From a candidate division WOR-3 bacterium (lineage in GTDB: Bacteria > SDB-A), in contig JAFGON010000088.1 in the NCBI GenBank assembly GCA_016926475.1, forward strand, positions 1-23,021: a stretch of DNA of 23,021 nucleotides, given 5' to 3'. The translations under genes and the position numbers were made by a program. Below the pieces are notes generated by a model. The model ran no database searches. It was given only the letters and a program-made list of their open reading frames with translations, and was not told the DNA's origin. Shown piece by piece: positions 1 to 8,353 of the stretch. Numbering within the stretch: the first letter of the stretch is position 1; every line of letters starts with the position of its first letter.

Positions 1-177
1 GTTCCCCTCCTCGGCTCCCGTCAGCTCTTCGTAAAATCTGAAAGAAAAATCGTTTACAGCGCTTACTGTCCCCTCCGTGCCGATTTCAGGCAGGTTCAGG
101 CCAATTATTTGCGCCTCGATATATCCATAAGCCAGGATAAACATCGCTGTAAAGATTGTTTTAACATATTTTGACAT
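1..177 (-). CDS. Exported serpin (serine protease inhibitor), N-terminal part only
   Basis: The gene starts with ATG at 177 and runs off the left edge; 59 residues are visible. A GGAGGAG ribosome site lies just upstream (about 181-187). Residues 1-22 form a signal peptide (basic start, hydrophobic core, possible cleavage after IEA), so the product is exported. Residues 40-59 contain AVNDFSFRFYEEL followed by EEGN. This matches the first helix of serpins, where an N-x-F-x-F-x-L-Y-x-E-L stretch runs into EGN and then the strongly conserved FFSPYSI block, which here would lie just beyond the edge. Serpins trap serine or cysteine proteases through a reactive loop near the C-terminus, which is not visible, so target and inhibitory status are unknown. 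The gene diverges from the small membrane protein at 327. The call rests on a short N-terminal match only. Confidence 0.7.
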   Translation of the reverse strand, partial: MSKYVKTIFTAMFILAYGYIEAQIIGLNLPEIGTEGTVSAVNDFSFRFYEELTGAEEGN

Positions 178-208
178 AACTCCTCCTTCAACTGTTTTAC
201 TTAATTTT

Positions 209-237
209 ATCTTAAAATATTCCATTAATAATGTTAA
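209..237 (-). promoter_or_regulatory. Possible sigma70-type promoter for the serpin gene
   Basis: Read on the minus strand, TTAACA (232-237) and TAAGAT (209-214) are separated by 17 bases. The pair lies upstream of the GGAGGAG site and the ATG at 177. The surroundings are very AT-rich, so a chance match is possible. Confidence 0.35.
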
Positions 238-263
238 ATTTCCCTCTGAAAAAACAAATAGGA

Positions 264-292
264 TTGAAAATGTTCGACAGATATAATACTAT
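264..292 (+). promoter_or_regulatory. Possible sigma70-type promoter for the small membrane protein
   Basis: TTGAAA (264-269) is followed after 17 bases by TACTAT (287-292). An exact TATAAT also occurs at 282-287, but with a spacing of only 12. The ATG it would serve is at 327. The region is AT-rich, so confidence is low. Confidence 0.35.
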
Positions 293-326
293 TTAAAAAA
301 ATATCCAATTTTATAGAGGAGAAGAA

Positions 327-557
327 ATGAAGTATATTTTCCCGGCTTTCATGATAGTTTATGGAGTATTTCATTTATTGTCGTTGTTTGTAAAATATCC
401 TGGGATTCTCGGTCACCTCTTTGACTCCGATAAAATTCTGGGCATCTTCATTTTTTTTCCAGAAAAGATACGGTCCGCAATGAGTAAAATAGTCATAGGG
501 TTTCTTTCAATTGGTCTTGGAATTTTTCTTTTTGTAATTTTAAGCCGAACACCGTGA
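327..557 (+). CDS. Small two-helix membrane protein of unknown function
   Basis: This is a 76-residue protein with a good ribosome site (GAGGAGAAG at about 317-325) before its ATG. Two hydrophobic stretches, about residues 3-22 and 53-72, are predicted membrane helices. They flank a short, more polar loop with a PGILGHLFDSDK segment and a KIRSAMSK stretch. I do not recognise a family. It sits 50 bp upstream of the propeller gene at 608 on the same strand and could be co-transcribed with it. The ribosome site and clear membrane pattern make it a likely real gene despite its size. Confidence 0.6.
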   Translation: MKYIFPAFMIVYGVFHLLSLFVKYPGILGHLFDSDKILGIFIFFPEKIRSAMSKIVIGFLSIGLGIFLFVILSRTP

Positions 558-607
558 CAAAATTTGTCCATAGTTATATTTTAATTTCAAAAACAAGGGG
601 GGCGTGA

Positions 608-2278
608 ATGATTGCAGTATTTTCAATCGTCTTGATGATTTCTTCTCTATCCACAGCAAGCGTCAATTCAAGGACTTTTCTACAAATCACAAGAGACGGC
701 GTTGAATATGTTTCAAGACAAGAAAATTCACCCACCGCCGACAACAACTGCATTGCTTTGAGAAATCCGTCGTCGGGAGTTTTGTGGTCATACAGCGTCG
801 CCAGCGGACTGACTGGCAAGACAACTGCTATCGGAAATGGAGCAAGCCAGGTCTTCGCTGGTACTTATTACGGCGGCGCCAAAATGTTCACCGGCACTGG
901 CGGCAGCGGCACCCCTGTCTGGGAGACAACACAACCGGCCGTAGGAACCAATCAATACTGGCGCTACTGGTCATCTGGTGCCGCGGCTTCTGTGAATTCA
1001 GACATTTTTTTCTGCCTTTCGAGCTGGGAAGTATGGGACGATATGAAGACCCCAGGCTCTACAGCAGACGACACGCTCATTTCCGAAAACATTCAAATAG
1101 ACAAGTTTAGCCATTCTTCCGCGACACCGCTTTGGACATTCGACACCTTAAACCACTTCATACAGGGTTCAATAGACGACCCCGGAAAATACGACCTGAC
1201 AGACGACGGTTCAATGCTCGCTATCGCGGGGACCATAGGCGGACACCTCGCAGTGATGTTTTTCAGCGACACCTCACCTGTTCCCGTCATGATCTATGAA
1301 AACCCTTCTGTCGCCTATTCTCCGAGACAGATTCGGCTGACTTCCGACGGATCAAAGTGCATATTCAGTTGCGGGGCTGTTTTATACAGAATCGATGTCT
1401 TGACCGGCGCCCTCGAAGCTACCCACAACCTCGGCGCTTCGACTGACTGTTTCGGTGTCTCCGGTGACGGATCCATCGTCTCCTACGGCTTCACATCAGC
1501 GTATATCGCCCAGTGGAACGGCGTTTCTTATTCCGTGATACATTCATTCCCCGTGTCCGGATACTACGCGGGGGCTTCTGCGATAAGCGAGAACGGCAAC
1601 TATGTGTATTTCGGTTTCTACAAAAACACCTACCTTTCAAACAGAATATACTGCTACGATGTTTCCCTTTCGTCTCTCGTCATGACTTATGATTACCCCA
1701 CCGGAAGCGGAAGCAACCAAGACGTGGTTTCTTGGATGGAGTGTTCTGGTGACGGCATGAGGTTAATCGTCGGTTCTTGGGGATGTCAAACAGGAGGAGG
1801 CGACGAGATAGAAGTCTTTGACATTTCAAATCCAACCGCGCCTGTTTTTTCAATAAACACGCCGGGCTCGGTTTTCGACGTCACTATAACTCCCGACGGC
1901 CATTACATATCCGGAACGGGAAAACACGTCCACGCCAATACAATGGGTTCGGGAATTGACCTCTATTTCGCCGAAGTCGATCTTCTGTCTGTCGAAGAAC
2001 AACCCCGTCTTCCAAACAATCCGATAGTCTCAGACCCCACGTTAATTAGGCTTCATGACGGCAGTGTTCGGTTTTCCTTCAGACTTGCATCCCCGACAGA
2101 AGTCACTATAGACTTATACGGAGTAAACGGAGGGAAAATATCCAACGTAGTCAATTCTCGTCTTGAAGCTGGAGAACACAGTTTCGTACTCGATCAGGAT
2201 ATATCCCACGGAGTTTATTTCCTCAAACTGTCTGCCGAAGAATTCTCTGTTTCAGAAAAATTTTTCGTTTTGGAATAG
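608..2278 (+). CDS. Exported WD40-like beta-propeller protein with C-terminal sorting domain
   Basis: The 556-residue protein starts at ATG 608 behind a G-rich ribosome site (AAGGGGGG, 595-602). The first 17 or so residues (IAVFSIVLMISSLSTAS) read as a signal peptide. The middle (about residues 120-460) holds repeated blade-like units with DG turns: LTDDGSMLAIAG, LTSDGSKCIFSCG, SGDGSIVSYGF, SENGNYVYFGFY, SGDGMRLIVGSW and TPDGHYISGTG. This is the usual pattern of a seven-blade WD40/YVTN-type propeller. Residues about 478-556 form a FlgD/Por-type tail with TIDLYGVNGGKI, LEAGEHSF and HGVYFLKL. Such tails direct proteins through type IX secretion to the cell surface or medium. No catalytic motif is visible, so its ligand is unknown. 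It converges with the next gene across a palindrome. Confidence 0.8.
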   Translation: MIAVFSIVLMISSLSTASVNSRTFLQITRDGVEYVSRQENSPTADNNCIALRNPSSGVLWSYSVASGLTGKTTAIGNGASQVFAGTYYGGAKMFTGTGGSGTPVWETTQPAVGTNQYWRYWSSGAAASVNSDIFFCLSSWEVWDDMKTPGSTADDTLISENIQIDKFSHSSATPLWTFDTLNHFIQGSIDDPGKYDLTDDGSMLAIAGTIGGHLAVMFFSDTSPVPVMIYENPSVAYSPRQIRLTSDGSKCIFSCGAVLYRIDVLTGALEATHNLGASTDCFGVSGDGSIVSYGFTSAYIAQWNGVSYSVIHSFPVSGYYAGASAISENGNYVYFGFYKNTYLSNRIYCYDVSLSSLVMTYDYPTGSGSNQDVVSWMECSGDGMRLIVGSWGCQTGGGDEIEVFDISNPTAPVFSINTPGSVFDVTITPDGHYISGTGKHVHANTMGSGIDLYFAEVDLLSVEEQPRLPNNPIVSDPTLIRLHDGSVRFSFRLASPTEVTIDLYGVNGGKISNVVNSRLEAGEHSFVLDQDISHGVYFLKLSAEEFSVSEKFFVLE

Positions 2279-2281
2279 ATC

Positions 2282-2316
2282 TTTAGGGATAAGGCGGATT
2301 CCGCCTTATCCCTAAA
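2282..2316. terminator. Near-perfect palindrome between convergent genes, likely bidirectional terminator
   Basis: Two 17-base arms (2282-2298 and 2300-2316, beginning TTTAGGGATAAGGCGGA) are exact inverse complements around a single central base. It fills the 41-bp gap between the stops of the convergent genes ending at 2278 and 2320. There is no strong T-run on either side, so the terminator role is inferred from position and structure. Confidence 0.6.
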
Positions 2317-2319
2317 TTC

Positions 2320-4926
2320 TCACTTTATACAGGTGATTCTCCTTGAAATCCGGATTTCGTTCTGCCTTATGGAAAGAAAATAACTTCCGGCAGGCAATTT
2401 TTCCCCTTCTATCCTGAAAGTATGTGAACCCGGTTCGAGTGAACCTTCGAAGACCATCTGCACTTTCCTGCCGTTGACGTCGTAGAGGTCAACAGAGACG
2501 TCTGAATGCACCCTCAACCCAAGTTTTAAGACAGAATATTCTTCAAAAGGTTCAGGCACAACACTTTCCACGAAAACACCCGTTTCAGGTTGCACCGGAG
2601 TTTCTTCGACAGTGCTGACAGGGATAAGCATTTTGAACATGGACATTCCGTGGGTTCCGGAGACCAAAAATCTCTGCCCGTCGTGAAGGTCTATGTCGAA
2701 GACCGGGCATATCGGATGATCCCCCACAACCATCCATGTATTTCCTCCGTCAACCGTGTAGTAAAGACCGAAATCCGTCCCGGCGTATAACCTTCCTGAA
2801 ATCTGCGGATCAGGTATTATGTCATTGACCGGTATTTCACCCAAGTTTCCGCTTATGTCGGTCCAATTCAATCCGTAGTCCTGGGTGACAAAAATGTGCG
2901 GAAGATGCTCTCCTATCTTGTAACCTGAAAAGCTGACATAGCACTTGGCTGGATTTGAAAAATCGGCAGTCACGCGGGTACACCACCTGTCGGGAAGGTT
3001 CTGGGAGACCATCGTCCAGGAACTGCCTCCGTTCGTGGTAACCCAGACCCTGCTGTCGTCTGTTCCAGCCCATACCACAGAAGGGTTCACCTGAGACTGG
3101 CTTATAGTTGTTATGGTTCCGTATACGAGATTCCCGCTGCCGGAGCCTCCCGTCAAATCAGGGCTTATCGCGTTCCAGCTCGATCCTCCGTTTGTCGTCT
3201 TCCAGACTCTCTGGGCGCCGTAAAAAAGAACTTGATTGTCGTGTGGACTCATGACTACCGGCGTGCTCCAATTTGTCCTCTCTCCGTGGCTCGAATTCGT
3301 GAAAATAATGTCAAAACTATTTCCGCAATTCGTAGATTTCCCCAGGTACCCGTATTGCGCCTCGGCGTAAATGATGTTTGAGTTGTCGTAATCGACATTC
3401 GTGTAAAAACCATCGCCGTAGAAGAGTACATCCCAATCATCTAAATTCCCGGTCAACGTCCTCGGTGTGCTGTTGTCCTGCGTGCCGCCGTAGAGCCTTT
3501 GAGAGGTCAATTTGTCTATTGTTATCGCGTAGAACTGAGTTATCGGCAAATTTTCGAACTTCGTCCAAGAAGTTCCTCCGTTTAGAGAAACATACAGTCC
3601 TCCGTCGTTGCCCTCTACCATGAATTGAGGATTGGAAGGAGAGATGTACATCGCGTGATGGTCTACGTGCATGACGTCTCCGACAGTATTGAAATTGCTT
3701 CCGCCGTCAGAACTCTTCCACAGAGATACGTCGCCGATGTAAACGACGTCTGCGTTTGTAGGGCTTGTCCAGAGTTGCCCAAAATACCACCCGAAATTCG
3801 AAAAATTCGAAGGGCTTGGACTCTGAAGCCTCGAAGACCAGGTATTACCTCCGTCGGTCGTCCTCCATAAACCCAAAAAATCTCCCGGGTGATCCGTGTA
3901 AGAAGCGTAAACAATGTTCGGGTTTGAAGGGGCTATAGCGAGGCCAATCCTGCCGTTTGTAGCAGAATGCAATGGCAAGCCGTTTGTCATCTCCGTCCAA
4001 TTATTGCCGCCGTCGGTCGACTTGTATATTCCGGTTCCAAGCCCTCCGACATTTCTGTAATCGGGTTTTCTTATCCTCTGCCACATGGCGGCGTATAAAA
4101 TATTTGTGTTCTGGGGATTCATGACGACATCTACACATCCAGTCGTGTCGTTGATAAAAAGTTTCCTCTCCCAATTCATTCCGCCGTCTGTGCTCATGTA
4201 TAGACCTCTTTCAGGGTTTACACCGAACAGCGAACCCATGGCTGCCACGTAAATTCTGTTCGAGTCGACAGGGCTGACGAGGATCCTGCCAATATGTCTT
4301 GAGTTTTCAAGACCTAAAAATTGCCATGTAACCCCTCCGTCGTTGCTGCGATAAACCCCTGTGCCCTCGTATGAGTCGCCGCTCGAGTTGGCTTCACCTG
4401 TTCCAAAATACAGTTTTTCAGGGTTTTGTGGGTCTAAAACTACATCTCCAACAGAAAGGCTCGGGACGTCTTCTGACACAAACTGCCAGGAATTTCCACC
4501 GTCAGTCGTCTTCCATATACCTCCAAGCGCTGCCCCCGCGTAAATTATATTCGTGTTGGAAGGGTGCACCGCCACAGAAGTGATCCTCCCTCCAACATTT
4601 ACAGGTCCAGCTTGGGTGACCGTGAAATATTCAGAATTTGCGGTTGCTTCTCTTAGATCTACCGCCCTTTCAAGAGCCTGAATATACTGTTCATGGGGAA
4701 TTTGATCGTAGGGGTAAGCTCTGGACAGGGTAAACCATTCTGTAGGTTTTTTGCTTGTGTCGCCCCCTCTCATCCTTTTTTTGTAGACAGAAAATTCTTC
4801 GGGGGAGGTTTCGGCTATTCCTTCTTCATGTTCTTTTTGAACTGAATCTTTGACTATAAAAAAACCGACGACCATAACAGCAAAAGCGATGAAAAAAACC
4901 GATACAATTTTCAGCGGGTCTTTCAT
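2320..4926 (-). CDS. Exported BNR/Asp-box (VPS10/sialidase-like) beta-propeller protein with sorting tail
   Basis: The 868-residue protein starts at ATG 4926 behind an AAGGAAGG site. Residues 7-27 are a strongly hydrophobic signal peptide or anchor. From about residue 105 to 780 there are about twelve Asp-box-like turns (S/T-x-D/N-G-G-x-x-W), for example GIWKTTDGGNSWQF, GLYMSTDGGMNWER, GLWRTTDGGNTWSS, RVWKTTNGGSSWNA and GLYYTVDGGNTWMV. They are interleaved with VxxxPxNxxxxYAG strands. This matches the VPS10/sortilin-like and sialidase-fold propellers often labelled glycosyl hydrolase. I do not see the Arg triad and Tyr/Glu set of a true sialidase, so enzymatic activity should not be assumed. 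The C-terminal 80 residues are a sorting tail (VSVDLYDVNGRKV, LEPGSHTF, GSYFLSI, then RRITCIK), like that of its convergent neighbour. Confidence 0.85.
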   Translation of the reverse strand: MKDPLKIVSVFFIAFAVMVVGFFIVKDSVQKEHEEGIAETSPEEFSVYKKRMRGGDTSKKPTEWFTLSRAYPYDQIPHEQYIQALERAVDLREATANSEYFTVTQAGPVNVGGRITSVAVHPSNTNIIYAGAALGGIWKTTDGGNSWQFVSEDVPSLSVGDVVLDPQNPEKLYFGTGEANSSGDSYEGTGVYRSNDGGVTWQFLGLENSRHIGRILVSPVDSNRIYVAAMGSLFGVNPERGLYMSTDGGMNWERKLFINDTTGCVDVVMNPQNTNILYAAMWQRIRKPDYRNVGGLGTGIYKSTDGGNNWTEMTNGLPLHSATNGRIGLAIAPSNPNIVYASYTDHPGDFLGLWRTTDGGNTWSSRLQSPSPSNFSNFGWYFGQLWTSPTNADVVYIGDVSLWKSSDGGSNFNTVGDVMHVDHHAMYISPSNPQFMVEGNDGGLYVSLNGGTSWTKFENLPITQFYAITIDKLTSQRLYGGTQDNSTPRTLTGNLDDWDVLFYGDGFYTNVDYDNSNIIYAEAQYGYLGKSTNCGNSFDIIFTNSSHGERTNWSTPVVMSPHDNQVLFYGAQRVWKTTNGGSSWNAISPDLTGGSGSGNLVYGTITTISQSQVNPSVVWAGTDDSRVWVTTNGGSSWTMVSQNLPDRWCTRVTADFSNPAKCYVSFSGYKIGEHLPHIFVTQDYGLNWTDISGNLGEIPVNDIIPDPQISGRLYAGTDFGLYYTVDGGNTWMVVGDHPICPVFDIDLHDGQRFLVSGTHGMSMFKMLIPVSTVEETPVQPETGVFVESVVPEPFEEYSVLKLGLRVHSDVSVDLYDVNGRKVQMVFEGSLEPGSHTFRIEGEKLPAGSYFLSIRQNEIRISRRITCIK

Positions 4927-5205
4927 AGTTCCTTCCTTTTATTGAGTTGTAAAGTTTTACCAGAAAATTCATGGAGTTCTGTCATACAAAATTGGCCCCA
5001 TTATCTTCTTGAGGGTGTTTTGTCCATGCTCATTTGATACCACAAAAATCCGAAAATGCCATCAACAATTGCCGTGAAAATCGTTCAAGACAAAAAAAAT
5101 AATTTACAAATCCTGAAGACCCAATAATTATGGGTTAAACTTATCAATTGAAATTGGAGTCTAAATAGTTTAAAACTCTATAAAAATAAAATCGAGGTCT
5201 TAAGC
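4927..5205. other. AT-rich divergent intergenic region without a gene
   Basis: This 279-bp region separates the divergent propeller gene (start 4926) and exporter operon (start 5206). I see no gene, repeat or RNA in it. For the exporter, weak promoter-like pairs exist, such as TTGAAA (5148-5153) with TAAAAC (5171-5176) at 17 bases, and a TATAAA at 5179-5184. None is convincing. Confidence 0.4.
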
Positions 5206-6420
5206 ATGAAAAAGAAAATATTCATATCCTTGTTATTCATACTGGCGTTTTTTGCCGTTGTTTTTGTCATCTTGGGTTTTTTGAAAAAAAGAAACGGAAA
5301 CAACACAGAAATAATTACGGACCCAATAACCAGGGGCGATTTGGTGTCCGAAATAACCTCGACTGGAACCCTCGAAGCAGTCGGGACTGTTGAAGTGGGA
5401 ACCCAGATATCCGGTGTCATAGAAGAAATAAGAGTCGATTTCAACTCCACAGTAAGAGAAGGAGAGACCCTCGCTGTTCTCGATTCGAGGAGTCTAAGGG
5501 CTTCGCTTTTGGAAGCTCAATCAAGTTATGAAAAAAGTCTTGTTCAAATGGAACAAGCCAAAAGGGAGCTTGAAAGGATAACAGAGCTATTTGAACAGAA
5601 CCTCGTGTCACAACAGGAATACGACAACCAGGTCGATGCGCTTGAAATAGCCCGGAGCACGTTCAACCAGTCACAGGCTCAACTCTACAGGACAAAAATC
5701 AATTACGACTACACTGTAATAACCTCTCCCATAAGCGGTGTAGTGATATCGAGGAATGTCGATGAAGGTCAGACCGTAGCGGCAAGTCTCAACACCCCGA
5801 CTCTGTTTAAAATAGCCAGCGACCTCGCAGACATGCAAATTGAGGCTCTTATAGACGAAACCGACATTGGCAGCATAAAGGAGGGTCAGAAAGTCGTCTT
5901 TGACGTGGACGCTTTCCCCGAAGACACTTTTGTGGGTGTCGTAAGTCAAGTCAGGCTTCAACCCGAACTCGTCCAGAACGTGGTCAAGTACGTTGTAATA
6001 GTAAAAGTTCAGAATCCCGACCTTAAACTCTTGCCCGGAATGACCGCGAACCTGACTGTGATAATCGACAGCAGAGAAGATGTTCTGTCCGTGATCAACG
6101 CTGCTTTTCTTTTTTCTCCCCCTCCGGAAGTTTTGGAAAACTTCGTCAACAGTTCTTCGGACTCCATGCAAACACCCGACATCAGGGCGAGAGGCAGAAA
6201 TCCGGGGAGTTCTTCGCCGTCTTTCGGGACAATTTGGATAAAAAGAGGAGACCGGATAGAACCGGTAAAAGTAACAAGGGGTATGACTGACGGTTCGAGA
6301 ACCGAAATTTCCGGAGAGGGTATTCAAGAGGGGGACTCTGTGGTTTTGAGCATTACAGACGGAGATTTTTCTTCCGGCGATTCACAGAGGAGCCCTTTCT
6401 TGCCTGGAGGAAGACGTTGA
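5206..6420 (+). CDS. MacA/HlyD-type periplasmic adaptor of an ABC exporter
   Basis: This 404-residue membrane-fusion protein links an inner-membrane ABC exporter to an outer-membrane channel. Residues 5-25 are the N-terminal membrane anchor. Residues about 60-95 form the first lipoyl half-motif (VEVGTQISGVIEEIRV, then VREGETLAVLD). Residues about 98-165 form the alpha-helical hairpin, rich in Glu, Gln and Ala. Residues about 167-205 form the second lipoyl half (TSPISGVVISRNVDEGQTV). The beta-barrel domain follows (IEALIDETDIGSIKEGQKV, LLPGMTANLTV), and a membrane-proximal domain ends the protein. The ATG is preceded by GAGG at 5194-5197. It is the first gene of a tight operon with the ATPase and permease. 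No TolC-like gene is present. The Bacillus YknX protein shows the same gene order, so macA is not assigned as a strict orthologue. Confidence 0.9.
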   Translation: MKKKIFISLLFILAFFAVVFVILGFLKKRNGNNTEIITDPITRGDLVSEITSTGTLEAVGTVEVGTQISGVIEEIRVDFNSTVREGETLAVLDSRSLRASLLEAQSSYEKSLVQMEQAKRELERITELFEQNLVSQQEYDNQVDALEIARSTFNQSQAQLYRTKINYDYTVITSPISGVVISRNVDEGQTVAASLNTPTLFKIASDLADMQIEALIDETDIGSIKEGQKVVFDVDAFPEDTFVGVVSQVRLQPELVQNVVKYVVIVKVQNPDLKLLPGMTANLTVIIDSREDVLSVINAAFLFSPPPEVLENFVNSSSDSMQTPDIRARGRNPGSSSPSFGTIWIKRGDRIEPVKVTRGMTDGSRTEISGEGIQEGDSVVLSITDGDFSSGDSQRSPFLPGGRR

Positions 6421-6421
6421 A

Positions 6422-7129
6422 GTGAAAGAAATAATCCTTCTAGATAAAGTCACAAAAATCTATAAGATGGGTGAAATGGAAGTCAAAGCGCTTGACGGAA
6501 TCCACTTTTCAATGGATGAAGGGGATTTCGTGGCAGTCATGGGCGCCAGCGGCTCAGGAAAATCGACCATGATGAATATTTTAGGATGCCTCGACATACC
6601 GACAGGGGGAGAATATTTCCTCGACGACAAGCCGGTAAGCAGAATGAAAAAAGAAGAACTCGCACATCTCAGAAACCACAAATTAGGGTTTATCTTTCAG
6701 AGCTTCAATCTGCTTTCGCGAACTACAGCGCTGGACAACGTCGAACTTCCTCTATTTTACGGAAAACACATAAAAAGGAAGGAAAGACATGAAAAGGCCT
6801 TGAAAGCTCTCGATCTGGTCGGTCTTTCTTCAAGGCACAGACATTTTCCAAACCAACTGTCGGGTGGACAACAACAAAGAGTAGCCATAGCGAGAGCTCT
6901 CGTGACAAACCCTCTTGTAATACTCGCGGATGAACCGACGGGCAACCTCGACTCCACGACGAGCCAGGAGATAATGTCTCTTTTTACCGACCTCAACAAA
7001 ATGGGCAAGACAATACTTCTCGTCACCCACGAACATGATATTTCGCAATGGGCGAAAAGAAAAATTGTCCTCAAAGACGGAAGAATAATATCAGACACAC
7101 TGAACGGGGAGACCGATAAACAAAAATGA
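6422..7129 (+). CDS. MacB/LolD-type ABC transporter ATPase
   Basis: The protein has 235 residues and starts with GTG at 6422, one base after the adaptor's stop, with GGAGG at 6406-6410. All ABC ATPase motifs are present: Walker [10 protein letters not shown] (41-49), Q-loop IFQSFN (Gln93), signature LSGGQQQR (146-153), Walker B VILADEP (166-172) followed by the D-loop TGNLDS, and H-loop His203 (VTHEHD). The sequence and length fit the MacB/LolD/YknY family, which drives mechanotransmission rather than transport through the membrane. It overlaps the permease by four bases (ATGA), implying translational coupling. In E. coli MacB the ATPase and permease are fused; here they are separate. Confidence 0.93.
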   Translation: MKEIILLDKVTKIYKMGEMEVKALDGIHFSMDEGDFVAVMGASGSGKSTMMNILGCLDIPTGGEYFLDDKPVSRMKKEELAHLRNHKLGFIFQSFNLLSRTTALDNVELPLFYGKHIKRKERHEKALKALDLVGLSSRHRHFPNQLSGGQQQRVAIARALVTNPLVILADEPTGNLDSTTSQEIMSLFTDLNKMGKTILLVTHEHDISQWAKRKIVLKDGRIISDTLNGETDKQK

Positions 7130-8346
7130 ATCTCTACAGCGGATATAAAACGGCTTATAAAGCGCTTTTTAAAAACAAAACGAGGTCTTTTCTCACGACC
7201 CTTGGCATTGTCATAGGGGTTTCTTCGGTCATAACCATGCTCGCTATAGGGCAGGGTTCGAGCGACAGCATCAAAGACTCCATAAGAACAATGGGAACCA
7301 ACGTCATCATGGTATTCCCCGCCGCTTCATCAAGAGGCGGGGTGAGACAAGACGTAGGCAGCTCAGTGAGTTTCAAAGAAGAACAAGTCAAGGATATCAA
7401 AGACAACTGCCCATCCGTCGCCATGGCTTCTCCCGTGATATTCAGCGGGGCTCAGACGGTTTCCGGTTCAAGCAACTGGCAGACGAGAATCTACGGGGTT
7501 TACAGCGAATATTCATACATACGGGACTACGAAGTCGAGTTTGGAAGTTTTTTCACCCCAGAAGACGACAGAAAATCAACAAAAGTCTGCGTCATAGGCA
7601 AAACGGTCTCTGACAATCTATTCGGAGCCAACGTCAATCCCGTCGGACAGACAATAAGGATAAACCGAATACCTTTTCGAATAGTCGGCGTCTTGGAGAG
7701 CAAAGGCGGCAGTATGATGGGTCAGGACCAGGACGACTTGATACTCGCCCCTTTTTCAACCGTCAAACAAAGAATTTTACCCATTGACTACATTCACTTG
7801 ATATACGCTTCAGCGGTTTCCGAAAACGCAATAGACAGGGCGGTCACCGAAATCGAAAACGCCCTCACGCAGTCGATGAGAGTGGGTTCCAGACAAGAAA
7901 AACCTTTTAATGTTAGGACTCAGAGCGAAATAATCGAAATGGTTTCAAGCACCTCAAGAATTCTGATGATCCTTCTGGCGAGCATAGCGGTCATTTCGCT
8001 TATCGTCGGAGGCATAGGCATTATGAACATCATGCTCGTCTCAGTGACAGAGAGGACGAGGGAGATCGGATTGAGAATGGCTGTCGGAGCCACCGGAAGG
8101 GATATTCTCGCGCAGTTCCTTATAGAGGCAGTCCTTTTGAGCCTTATTGGAGGTTTAGCAGGAATCTTACTCGGCGTCAGCGCTTCTCTGACGCTTTCGA
8201 AAATACTCAACTGGCCGGTCGTCATAACTCCATATTCGATCATCCTGTCGTTTTCATTCGCCTCCCTCATAGGCATTTTCTTCGGTTGGTACCCGGCGAA
8301 AAAAGCTTCTTCCCTTATACCCATAGAAGCTCTTCGATACGAATAA
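7126..8346 (+). CDS. MacB-type ABC transporter permease (MacB core domain plus FtsX)
   Basis: The 406-residue permease starts at ATG 7126, overlapping the stop of the ATPase gene. It has the family's four helices: TM1 about 22-42, a long periplasmic MacB-core domain (about 45-270), then TM2 about 278-303, TM3 about 331-355 and TM4 about 369-387. The coupling segment between TM2 and TM3 ([17 protein letters not shown]) contacts the ATPase and is typical of MacB/YknZ. The ending [17 protein letters not shown] is also characteristic. With its two upstream genes it should form a tripartite exporter for a peptide, antibiotic, glycolipid or other envelope molecule; the substrate cannot be read from the sequence. 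The gene ends 7 bp before the stop of the convergent cyclase gene, with no hairpin terminator between them. Confidence 0.92.
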   Translation: MNLYSGYKTAYKALFKNKTRSFLTTLGIVIGVSSVITMLAIGQGSSDSIKDSIRTMGTNVIMVFPAASSRGGVRQDVGSSVSFKEEQVKDIKDNCPSVAMASPVIFSGAQTVSGSSNWQTRIYGVYSEYSYIRDYEVEFGSFFTPEDDRKSTKVCVIGKTVSDNLFGANVNPVGQTIRINRIPFRIVGVLESKGGSMMGQDQDDLILAPFSTVKQRILPIDYIHLIYASAVSENAIDRAVTEIENALTQSMRVGSRQEKPFNVRTQSEIIEMVSSTSRILMILLASIAVISLIVGGIGIMNIMLVSVTERTREIGLRMAVGATGRDILAQFLIEAVLLSLIGGLAGILLGVSASLTLSKILNWPVVITPYSIILSFSFASLIGIFFGWYPAKKASSLIPIEALRYE

Positions 8347-8353
8347 TTGCCAC

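Noticed and set aside
2320-4926. True sialidase or glycosyl hydrolase
   Set aside because: Asp-box turns mark the propeller fold only. The catalytic arginine triad and nucleophile of sialidases are not apparent.
5671-6327. Minus-strand open frame of 218 codons inside the adaptor gene
   Set aside because: It lies wholly within the well-supported adaptor gene on the other strand and shows no domain or signal.
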